A DNA stretch of 64,000 bases from an uncultured Bacteroidales bacterium (GTDB taxonomy: Bacteria > Bacteroidota > Bacteroidia > Bacteroidales > Paludibacteraceae). The stretch is taken from positions 1 through 64,000 of the forward strand of contig CACZUS010000004.1 of assembly GCA_902784425.1 (NCBI GenBank), read 5' to 3'. Below the pieces are notes generated by a model. That model had not been told where the DNA came from and searched no databases. It saw only the letters and a program-made list of their open reading frames with translations. Of this stretch, positions 9,181 to 16,541 are shown piece after piece. Numbering within the stretch: the stretch's first letter is position 1; each line of letters starts with the position of its first letter. A program made the position numbers and the translations under genes.

Positions 9181-9208
9181 GTAGAGACGCACGGTCGTGT
9201 GTCTCTAC
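9181..9208. repeat. second copy of the 28-bp REP-like palindrome
   Basis: The first arm, GTAGAGACGCACGG, is identical to the 3778-3805 copy. The second arm differs at two positions (CGTGT for CGTGC, TCG for CCG at the centre). It sits between two divergent promoters. Confidence 0.75.
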
Positions 9209-9231
9209 AAATTTTTCCGTATGTAATTCGA

Positions 9232-9260
9232 TTGAGTGAATTATTTTATTCATATATTTG
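9232..9260 (+). promoter_or_regulatory. promoter of the PqqD/ATP-grasp/decarboxylase operon
   Basis: TTG at 9232-9234 and TATATTTG at 9253-9260 are 18 bp apart, close to the Bacteroides consensus. Predicted transcription starts near 9267, giving a leader of about 50 nt before the ATG at 9317. Confidence 0.6.
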
Positions 9261-9316
9261 CAGATATGACTCTGCAAATCGAAAGTTTGTTGTGTTGAAA
9301 AGAAACATTGTATGAT

Positions 9317-9559
9317 ATGAAGATAAATAAAGATTGTGTTGTCAATTCAGACGGTTTTTTGTTCAATCCCCATAGCGGTGAGAGTTTTTCAGTGAACGAT
9401 ACGGCTATGGATCTTCTGTCATTGTTGAAGGATGAGCGTACGGAACAAGAGTTGTTTGAACATCTCAAAGCCTCGTATGAGGTAGATGAATTTACGTTAA
9501 AGGCAGATTTGAATGATTTCCTTTTTTTGTTAAGGATAAAAGGTGTAGTGGATGAGTGA
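9317..9559 (+). CDS. PqqD-like small protein (RiPP recognition element fold)
   Basis: This 80-residue protein has the PqqD pattern: an N-terminal beta strand segment (FLFNPHSGESFSVNDTAMDLLSLL), then a winged-helix part with DERTEQELFEHL, a YEVDEFTLKADLNDFLFLLRIKGVV region and an abrupt end. PqqD-like domains bind leader peptides in many RiPP pathways, but some stand-alone copies have other roles. I chose the ATG at 9317 over the TTG at 9308 because MKINKDCVV gives the usual family start. It is the first gene of a six-gene operon and overlaps the ATP-grasp gene by 8 bp, implying coupled translation. No precursor peptide gene is visible beside it. Confidence 0.75.
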   Translation: MKINKDCVVNSDGFLFNPHSGESFSVNDTAMDLLSLLKDERTEQELFEHLKASYEVDEFTLKADLNDFLFLLRIKGVVDE

Positions 9560-10610
9560 TCATTTGACCATAGCCGTCAGTGGCTTGAATGCGATTGATA
9601 ATCCGGGTCCTGGTGTACCCGTTTTGCGCAGCTTAAGAGAGTCCGTTTTCAAGAACGCACGTCTTGTGGGATTCTGTTATGGTGCATTGGAACCAGGTGC
9701 TTACATGAAGGATTTGGTGGATGTCTGTTACCAAATGCCTTATCCGAGTGAGGGGGCAGATGTTCTGATGAACAGACTTTCCTACATTCATTCTATCGAC
9801 CCCATAGATGTGATCATCCCAAATTTCGATTCGGAATTGCAACCCTATTTGAAATTACAATCTCGGTTGCAGTCAGAGTTGGGTATCCGTATGGTATTGC
9901 CAACAGCCGAACAGTTTGAAATGCGGCAAAAAAGTGCTTTGCCACAGTTCGGTGAGAAGGCTTCTATCACAGTGCCTCAAAGTAAGGTTTATCACTCACT
10001 GAATGAGGTGGAGTCAGACATGAAGCATTTTGAGTATCCGTTGGTGGTGAAGGGCAGGTATTATGATGCTTTGATATGCTACAATGGAGAACAGATGTTA
10101 TCCGCCTTTAATAAAATCTCGTTGAATTGGGGTTTCCCCATCATCATTCAACAGTTTGTGTCGGGTACGGAGTTTAATTTGATTGGTGTGGGGGATGGAC
10201 ATGGAAATTTGTTGTCATCCGTCTCTATGCGTAAGATGTTTATCACGGATAAAGGAAAAGCATGGGCGGGTATCACGGTCGAAGATGAAGCTTTGTCTGA
10301 TGTGGCGAAACGATTTGTGATGACCTCTCAGTGGAGAGGCGCCTTTGAGTTGGAACTGATGAAGTCTAACGAGGGTGTATATCACTTGTTGGAGGTGAAT
10401 CCAAGAATTCCTGCATGGGTCTATTTGTCGACAGCCGCAGGACAGAATATACCGGAACTAATCGTGAAGATGGCATTGAAACATGCTGTTACACCACTGT
10501 CTTCCTATCAGATAGGAAAATTGTTTATTCGTTATTCATGGGATATGATAGTAGAATATTCGGAGTTTGGTTCTTTTTCTGTGAAAGGAGAAAAAACGAA
10601 TGTTAAATAG
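9552..10610 (+). CDS. ATP-grasp ligase (carbamoyl-phosphate-synthase/PylC-like)
   Basis: This 352-residue protein has an N-terminal pre-ATP-grasp Rossmann part (IAVSGLNAIDNPGPGVPVLRS), then an ATP-grasp domain. The domain shows PLVVKGRYYDA (nucleotide-binding Lys), IIQQFVSGTEFNLIGVG, and the metal-binding end FELELM...LEVNPRIPAW. ATP-grasp enzymes activate a carboxylate as acyl phosphate and join it to an amine or thiol. The general shape resembles PylC-like amino-acid ligases, but the substrate cannot be read from sequence. It overlaps the PqqD-like gene by 8 bp, and the decarboxylase ATG follows its stop codon directly. The three probably act together on one amino-acid- or peptide-derived product. 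This is inference. Confidence 0.8.
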   Translation: MSDHLTIAVSGLNAIDNPGPGVPVLRSLRESVFKNARLVGFCYGALEPGAYMKDLVDVCYQMPYPSEGADVLMNRLSYIHSIDPIDVIIPNFDSELQPYLKLQSRLQSELGIRMVLPTAEQFEMRQKSALPQFGEKASITVPQSKVYHSLNEVESDMKHFEYPLVVKGRYYDALICYNGEQMLSAFNKISLNWGFPIIIQQFVSGTEFNLIGVGDGHGNLLSSVSMRKMFITDKGKAWAGITVEDEALSDVAKRFVMTSQWRGAFELELMKSNEGVYHLLEVNPRIPAWVYLSTAAGQNIPELIVKMALKHAVTPLSSYQIGKLFIRYSWDMIVEYSEFGSFSVKGEKTNVK

Positions 10611-11945
10611 ATGAACATGAGTGAGAAAAGAAAATATGAAAGACCATTGTTGAAGACCATAGAGCCTTCAATGCCAAGTAAGACGGGATCGATGACCTCC
10701 GTGTCGCAGATTTCGGAGATTGATGGCATGTCGTTAGAATTGTTGGCAGCAAAGGAGGGTACACCTTTGTTCGTCTTCTCTGAACAGCAGATTAGAACGA
10801 ACACTCGAAATGCCAAACGGGCTTTTTCTACACGTTACCCTTCCGTCAATTTTGCATGGTCTTACAAAACGAATTATATCTCCTCCATCTGTAAAGTCTT
10901 TCATGAAGAAGGTAGCTGGGCAGAGGTGGTTTCTGGTCTTGAGTACCAGAAGGCATTGAACAATGGTTGCGACCCTAAAAAGATTATCTTCAATGGTCCA
11001 TCGAAGACAGTCGAAGACTTGCGACAGGCTGTGATGAATGATTCTTTGATTCATATTGATAACACACATGAATTGTGCAGACTTTTGTCGGTGACGGAGG
11101 AACTGAATCAGCAAGCAAGAGTGGCTGTTCGCATCAATATGAATGTGGGTACCTATCCTCAGTGGGACAGATTTGGCTTCAATTTAGAGGATGGGTCGGC
11201 TTGGCATACAATCACTCAGGTGATGCATGAGAAAAGACTTACTTTGACAGGAATCCATTGTCACATTGGAACCTTTATATTATCTGCAGATATCTATAAA
11301 AAGGCAACCATGAAAATGGTGGCTCTGGCTTGCCGATTGGAGTCGGAGTTCTCTTTCTCTCTGCAATATATTGATTTGGGTGGAGGATTCGCATCGAAAA
11401 ACACCCTGAAAGGTTCATACGTGAATGGTGCGGAGTTGACCCCTTCCATGGATGATTATGCAGAAGCTATCACATCAGTCTTGCTGAAAACACAATTTCC
11501 AAGCGGACAAAGACCTATGTTGATATTGGAGACGGGTAGGGCCTTGATTGACGATGCAGGTTATCTGTTGACATCCGTCTTGAACCATAAACGTCTGGCG
11601 AATGGCGTTTCTAACACGGTGGTGGATGCGGGCGTGAATTTGCTCTTCACCTCTTTTTGGTATAATCACAAGGTTTCTGTGGTCCAGACATCAGGATCCT
11701 TTGTTGAGGAGACTCGTCTGACGGGTCCATTATGCATGAACATCGATGTGATTCGTGAACGAGTGGCATTGCCAATACTCAATCCAGGTGATCTCCTTTT
11801 GATTCATCATGTGGGAGCTTATAATGTAACGCAGTGGATGCAATTCATTGAATATCGTCCTTCCGTTGTGATGATTGCTGATGGTAAGATGAAGGTGATT
11901 CGACGACGGGAGGATTATGATTATGTGACGTCTTTAGAAAGTTGA
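10611..11945 (+). CDS. PLP-dependent decarboxylase, LysA/ornithine-decarboxylase fold III type, with leader-like N-terminal tail
   Basis: This 444-residue protein resembles diaminopimelate decarboxylase. It shows the PLP lysine motif FAWSYKTN, GIHCHIGT, the glycine loop DLGGGFASK, ETGRALIDDAG, and a C-terminal GPLCMNIDVI plus GAYNVTQWMQF. The family normally has Cys-Glu at the penultimate motif (CESGD in LysA). Here it is Cys-Met, so the substrate is probably not meso-diaminopimelate. Residues 1-45 precede the catalytic fold and begin KRKYERPLL, a YxxPxL motif (Tyr9, Pro12, Leu14). It starts immediately after the ATP-grasp stop and ends 7 bp before the transporter gene. Decarboxylase versus racemase activity cannot be settled by eye. 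Confidence 0.8.
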   Translation: MNMSEKRKYERPLLKTIEPSMPSKTGSMTSVSQISEIDGMSLELLAAKEGTPLFVFSEQQIRTNTRNAKRAFSTRYPSVNFAWSYKTNYISSICKVFHEEGSWAEVVSGLEYQKALNNGCDPKKIIFNGPSKTVEDLRQAVMNDSLIHIDNTHELCRLLSVTEELNQQARVAVRINMNVGTYPQWDRFGFNLEDGSAWHTITQVMHEKRLTLTGIHCHIGTFILSADIYKKATMKMVALACRLESEFSFSLQYIDLGGGFASKNTLKGSYVNGAELTPSMDDYAEAITSVLLKTQFPSGQRPMLILETGRALIDDAGYLLTSVLNHKRLANGVSNTVVDAGVNLLFTSFWYNHKVSVVQTSGSFVEETRLTGPLCMNIDVIRERVALPILNPGDLLLIHHVGAYNVTQWMQFIEYRPSVVMIADGKMKVIRRREDYDYVTSLES

Positions 11946-11952
11946 AAAACTA

Positions 11953-14100
11953 ATGAAAGATAATTTGAAACTATTTGTAAGGAGTATTATTAACAGTTAT
12001 TCGGCCATTTTCTTCTCACGAAGTAGATGGTTCGGAATTGTTTTGTTGCTTCTTACTTTTCTGTATCCTTCACAAGGTGTCTGCGGACTTATCTGCTGTA
12101 TGTTGGTGAATGCCATCTCTATCTCATTGAATCTGAATCGATATAAGATTGAAACGGGACTTTATGGCTTCAATGCGGTGTTGGTGGGAATTGCCTTGGG
12201 TGCGATTTTCAGTTATAGCTTTGTTTTGATTGGATTGATATTTGCCCTCTCCGTATTAGTTCTGTTGTTGACGGTATGGTTGGATGGTTGCCTGCAGAAG
12301 TATGGATTGCCCTATTTAGCTCTTCCGTTCCTGCTTTGCCTTTGGATTGCACAGCTGGTCTTTCAGCAAACAGATGGTTTTGCAGGCGTAGATATCTTTA
12401 TGTTGGTATCTCAGCACTCCCTTTCAATAGGATCTTTCTCCGTTGAGGCTATCTCCTCTGCACCAATATGGAATCACTTGCCTAACCCGATATTACTTTA
12501 TTTATCAAGTATCGGGTTTGTTTTCTTTCAGTCTGATTTACTGACGGGATTGATTTTGTCGATTGTTTTACTCTGTTATTCTCGAATAGCCTTTTCTGCC
12601 TCATTCGTAAGTTTCCTTGTTGCCTATTTTTGCTTCGAATGGTTCGGATTTGATATCTTCCATCTGCCTTTTGTCTATGTCGGTTTCAACTTTATCTTTA
12701 CTGCTTTGGCATTGGGAGGATGTTATCTTGTACCATCGCTGAAAACCTTTATGTGGGTACTGTTGTTGATACCCGCACAGTTTATGGTGATATTTTCGTC
12801 GACGAGACTCCTTTCCTATTTCATGCTGCCAACCTTCTCTTTGGCATTCTGTTCTGTGAGTATTCTTTTCCTTTATCTGATGAAACGCAGAGAAAGAGTT
12901 TCGGCACCTTATGTCTCATATTTTTTGGAATCTACCCCTGAGAATAATATCTATTATCACTTGGTGAACAAAAATCGATTCGAATATTTGAATTACCTTC
13001 CTATCTCGCTTCCTTTTATGGGTGAGTGGAAGGTGACACAAGCATATAACGGACAATATACACACAAGGATGCATGGTGTCATGCTCATGATTTCCAAAT
13101 AGAATTTGACGGAAAGCTCTATAAAGACAATGGGTTCATGCTTACTGACTATTTCTGTTATGGTAAGCCTGTTGTGGCAGCCTATTCGGGCGAGGTGGTT
13201 GCTCTGCAAAACGATGTGGAGGATAATCCTGTAGGAAAGGAAAATAAAGTGCAGAACTGGGGTAATTATGTGTTGCTGAAACATTCAGAACAATTATATT
13301 CGTTGGTGGCGCATCTGAAGATTGGTTCAGTCTGCTGTAAGGTGGGGGATGTGGTTCGAAAAGGAGACATGCTGGGCTTGTGTGGTAATTCAGGACTTTC
13401 CCCTTATCCACATTTGCATTTCCAATTCCAGTTGGCTCCTTATGTGGGTGCACCTACAATTGAGTATAAATTATCTTCCTATCTGAGCAGGGAAGGAGAT
13501 GACGAATATAAACCATCTCTTGTGGGCATCCCACAGGAAAATGAGGTGGTGGTAAATATGTCTTATGACATGTTGATGGCAACTCGGTATAGCTTTGTTG
13601 TCGGTACACGAATAGCATCCAAATCAGAACGATATGGGAATGAAACGTGGGAGGTTTGTTATGAATATGGATACTATTTCTTCCGTTCCGTTCAGACGGG
13701 TGCTAAGGCTTGGTTCTCTTATCGAGAGAGCGATTTTTGCTTCCAACGATATGAAGGAGATGTGCATTCAAATCTGTATTACTTCTTCCTATCAAATTAC
13801 AGAGTGTTGTTCCTGACCGAACAATGTGAATTGAAGGAAAACATGCCTCTGACGTTAACGAAACATAGTCCGTTGGGATGGTTGCAAGACCTTTGTGCTC
13901 CATTCTTTACATTTATGAACTATTCTTATCAGGTTTTACCATCGAAAGAGAATCATCAGATTAAGACCATGATGGTAAAAACCGTTTTGAATAAGACAAA
14001 AGCCACTGTGTCATTTGAGACGAATTATGAATCCAATCGGATTGTCTCGATAAAGGTGATAGAACCAGATAAAGAGCCTTGGCTCATTCAAATTCAGTAA
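11953..14100 (+). CDS. urea transporter-like membrane domain fused to M23 metallopeptidase
   Basis: This 715-residue protein combines two domains. Residues about 20-330 form a multi-pass membrane region with SLC14-type urea transporter features (GLYGFNAVLVGIALG, LPYLALPFLLCLW, FVYVGFNFIFTALALGG). Residues about 350-520 form an M23/LytM-like peptidase: HAHDFQIEFDG, PVVAAYSGEVVAL, NYVLLKHS, LVAHLKIGSVC, VGDVVRKGD, GLCGNSG and PHLHFQFQ, so all expected zinc ligands are present. A further ~190-residue tail has no assigned function. If the M23 domain faces the periplasm, it could cut peptidoglycan next to a channel. The small molecule it moves need not be urea. It sits within the operon, 7 bp from each neighbour. 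Confidence 0.8.
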   Translation: MKDNLKLFVRSIINSYSAIFFSRSRWFGIVLLLLTFLYPSQGVCGLICCMLVNAISISLNLNRYKIETGLYGFNAVLVGIALGAIFSYSFVLIGLIFALSVLVLLLTVWLDGCLQKYGLPYLALPFLLCLWIAQLVFQQTDGFAGVDIFMLVSQHSLSIGSFSVEAISSAPIWNHLPNPILLYLSSIGFVFFQSDLLTGLILSIVLLCYSRIAFSASFVSFLVAYFCFEWFGFDIFHLPFVYVGFNFIFTALALGGCYLVPSLKTFMWVLLLIPAQFMVIFSSTRLLSYFMLPTFSLAFCSVSILFLYLMKRRERVSAPYVSYFLESTPENNIYYHLVNKNRFEYLNYLPISLPFMGEWKVTQAYNGQYTHKDAWCHAHDFQIEFDGKLYKDNGFMLTDYFCYGKPVVAAYSGEVVALQNDVEDNPVGKENKVQNWGNYVLLKHSEQLYSLVAHLKIGSVCCKVGDVVRKGDMLGLCGNSGLSPYPHLHFQFQLAPYVGAPTIEYKLSSYLSREGDDEYKPSLVGIPQENEVVVNMSYDMLMATRYSFVVGTRIASKSERYGNETWEVCYEYGYYFFRSVQTGAKAWFSYRESDFCFQRYEGDVHSNLYYFFLSNYRVLFLTEQCELKENMPLTLTKHSPLGWLQDLCAPFFTFMNYSYQVLPSKENHQIKTMMVKTVLNKTKATVSFETNYESNRIVSIKVIEPDKEPWLIQIQ

Positions 14101-14106
14101 TGCCGT

Positions 14107-15867
14107 ATGAAAAGAAGGATTGTCACATATCTATTGATCATCATCTCATTCGCTGTAAAAGCAAATGAGATGGTCGACTCATTGTATTGGCAATCGAATG
14201 TCTATAGTTTGGATCTTGAGTTTGAAGAGGCCAAAAGAATCGGACATACATGGTTTGATAGAGGTAATTACGCACGATCATATTACTATCTGACGAAGGC
14301 GTATGAACGTTATCCATTTGATACGACTGTGAATACTCTTTTGCCTCAGGCGGCTATGTATTTGAATCGTAAATCTGTGATTCCTCCTCTCTATAAAAAA
14401 TATGAATTATATGCAGAGGCTTCCTGGTTACATCAGTCGAATGAATCGGAAGGAAACAAAATGTGTATCTATTCAGAGTATTACAATGAAAATGATGGAT
14501 TTTCACTGCGAGGAACACTCAATCATGATGTGGAGAATGTGAATGTTTCGCATTCCATTGGTTTCGTGAATCAGTCTTATGATAGTGAGTTGGATGTGAT
14601 GTATAAAAATCTGTTCAAGGAGAAAATGAGTTACATCTCGGTGGATTATGCGGCTGAAGCATCGACTATCTTGCCTAAAGGATGGAAGGTCTCTCTCTTT
14701 GGTCGGTTTATATACTCCAATCAGAAAACTGTCAGGTATGATTTCGACTCCATAGCATTTAAAAATGATAACAATAATTCGTCGACGACAAAAAAAGGAG
14801 TCTTGAAAAATGGCGAGAGCGATTATGACAATACAGAGAACAACCAAGGGTACAATCCATGGTGGACAGATCCTTCATTGTATGATTACTGGGGAAATCA
14901 AAATCAAGGACAGAATGTTGGCGGACTCCCAAGTGACAATAATGAGAAGACAAATGAATTCAGGGAGAATCCGACGAACGACAATAATCAGAATTTGAAT
15001 GGTAATCAAATAACTGGTGGAGATAATAACCAAAATAACAATCAAAACAACAATAACAATCAGAATTGGTGGGAAAATAGTCAAGGCTGGTGGAATCAAG
15101 ATTGGTGGAATCAACAAGGGTGGAATAACACTTATTACGGATGGTTCAATCCCTATTGGTTTAATCCCGAATATAACCCGTACTACAATCCGTATTACGA
15201 CTATTTGATAACCGATTATGAGCAATATTATAATAGTGGAGGAGAAGAGTATGCGGAGAGATTGAAAAACTTCTATATCAAGGAGTACGATCGCATCAAA
15301 CACATGTCATTTCTTTTTGGAGCTTCGGTCACTAAGTATTACAAAGAGCATGAGTTTAGTTTTAGAACCTCTTTCTTGGCTAATTGGCGCTATAATGTAG
15401 GCCAAATAGGAAGTAGCTATATATGGTATCCGAAAGGATCTTTGGATCTATTTTTCAAGGCACGCTTATTCTATTTGTGGCGTAAACAGAAACAGAAAAT
15501 TAATTTGAAGTTGGTGGATAGATTGGATAAAAGAACTGAAAAATGCCCACTAATAGAGGTGTCTGCAGGTGTGAAACTCTTCCCAAGAGTATGGGTGGAA
15601 GGAGCATTTTTGTATGGGGATTTGAAAGGATGTGAGGATTCTGATATAAATTTTGTATATTTGCCATCAGATGATACTCGTTTTAGAGCATCTTTTCAAG
15701 CGGTAGTCCCTATAGATAGGGGAATTAATTTGTATTTAAGTTATCGTCTTACAGATAGGATAGCATCCACGCTAAGTTCTGATGTGAACACTTTTTATGC
15801 GGAATCTGCTGACGTATATGATCACGTATTATCTTTGGGTGTAAAATGGAGCTTTTTAGAAAAATAA
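14107..15867 (+). CDS. outer-membrane beta-barrel protein with Asn/Gln/Trp/Tyr-rich loop
   Basis: This 586-residue protein has a signal peptide (MKRRIVTYLLIIISFAVKA). Residues 30-90 are TPR-like (AKRIGHTWFDRGNYARSYYYLTKAYERYPFD). The remainder alternates hydrophobic and aromatic strands typical of an outer-membrane barrel, ending VLSLGVKWSF with an aromatic near the C-terminus. The arrangement recalls YaiO-type TPR plus barrel proteins. Residues about 238-375 are a low-complexity insertion rich in Asn, Gln, Trp and Tyr (runs of NNNQN, QNWWEN, NPYYNPYYD) with no predicted fold. It probably lies in an extracellular loop. The next gene starts 22 bp before its stop codon, so translation is likely coupled. 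Confidence 0.7.
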   Translation: MKRRIVTYLLIIISFAVKANEMVDSLYWQSNVYSLDLEFEEAKRIGHTWFDRGNYARSYYYLTKAYERYPFDTTVNTLLPQAAMYLNRKSVIPPLYKKYELYAEASWLHQSNESEGNKMCIYSEYYNENDGFSLRGTLNHDVENVNVSHSIGFVNQSYDSELDVMYKNLFKEKMSYISVDYAAEASTILPKGWKVSLFGRFIYSNQKTVRYDFDSIAFKNDNNNSSTTKKGVLKNGESDYDNTENNQGYNPWWTDPSLYDYWGNQNQGQNVGGLPSDNNEKTNEFRENPTNDNNQNLNGNQITGGDNNQNNNQNNNNNQNWWENSQGWWNQDWWNQQGWNNTYYGWFNPYWFNPEYNPYYNPYYDYLITDYEQYYNSGGEEYAERLKNFYIKEYDRIKHMSFLFGASVTKYYKEHEFSFRTSFLANWRYNVGQIGSSYIWYPKGSLDLFFKARLFYLWRKQKQKINLKLVDRLDKRTEKCPLIEVSAGVKLFPRVWVEGAFLYGDLKGCEDSDINFVYLPSDDTRFRASFQAVVPIDRGINLYLSYRLTDRIASTLSSDVNTFYAESADVYDHVLSLGVKWSFLEK

Positions 15868-16457
15868 TTATTACAGCGGTACTCATGTCATACGCGATGT
15901 TTGGTATGGCGCAGGAGTATAGAACGGAGGCTTTTCGTAAAAGTTACGCATACGAAGAGTCGAAACAGTATGCTAATGCCATTAATGAGTTGTTATCCAT
16001 TAAAACAGATATTTACGCAGTTGATCTGAGACTGGGATGGCTCTATTATTTGAATGGCGATTATAAGAATTCTCTCCTTTATTATGCTAAAAGTATCCAA
16101 TTGCGTCCGACTTCCATTGAGGCTCGTTTCGGATATGTCCTCCCTGCTGCTAAATTAAAAGCATGGGATAAGGTGGTTGCTCAGTATGATGCAATTATAA
16201 AACTAGACCCGAACAATAGCAAGGCCAATTATTACAGAGGATTGATGTACTATAATGTGGGTGAATATGCGAAAGCAGCTCCCTATTTTGATAGAATAGA
16301 AAGCTTGTATCCTTTTGACTATGACATTGTGATCTTGTCTGCGTGGAATTGTTATTATCTGAAAAAGATTGAAAAAGCCAAATTGTTATTTAATCAGGCT
16401 TTGCTGATTCAACCTAGTAGCGCATCTGCACTTCAAGGTTTGAATGCTTGCAAATAA
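15846..16457 (+). CDS. TPR-repeat protein, probably periplasmic
   Basis: This 203-residue protein has a signal-like N-terminus (IIITAVLMSYAMFGMAQ). At least four tetratricopeptide repeats follow: DLRLGWLYYLNGDYKNSLLYY, IEARFGYVLPAAK, SKANYYRGLMYYNVGEYAKAA, and a last ALLIQPSSASALQGL. TPRs mediate protein-protein contacts. As the last gene of the operon, and one that overlaps the barrel gene by 22 bp, it most likely partners the barrel or the M23 protein in the periplasm. No terminator is obvious between it and the convergent tex gene. Confidence 0.7.
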   Translation: MELFRKIIITAVLMSYAMFGMAQEYRTEAFRKSYAYEESKQYANAINELLSIKTDIYAVDLRLGWLYYLNGDYKNSLLYYAKSIQLRPTSIEARFGYVLPAAKLKAWDKVVAQYDAIIKLDPNNSKANYYRGLMYYNVGEYAKAAPYFDRIESLYPFDYDIVILSAWNCYYLKKIEKAKLLFNQALLIQPSSASALQGLNACK

Positions 16458-16541
16458 ATTGAAGCATCCATTTAATAATTGGAACGTGATGTCTCGCATC
16501 CGTTCTGTCGATTTTGTTTACTGAATTTATAGAATATACAG

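Noticed and set aside
9266..9298. Tiny ORF (ten codons, MTLQIESLLC) upstream of the PqqD-like gene as a precursor peptide
   Set aside because: It begins at the predicted transcription start, has no leader-like motif and is too short to be a convincing substrate.
9317..11945. Ordinary lysine biosynthesis or PQQ biosynthesis
   Set aside because: No other lys or pqq genes are present, the decarboxylase has an altered CES motif, and no PqqA, PqqC or PqqE is seen.
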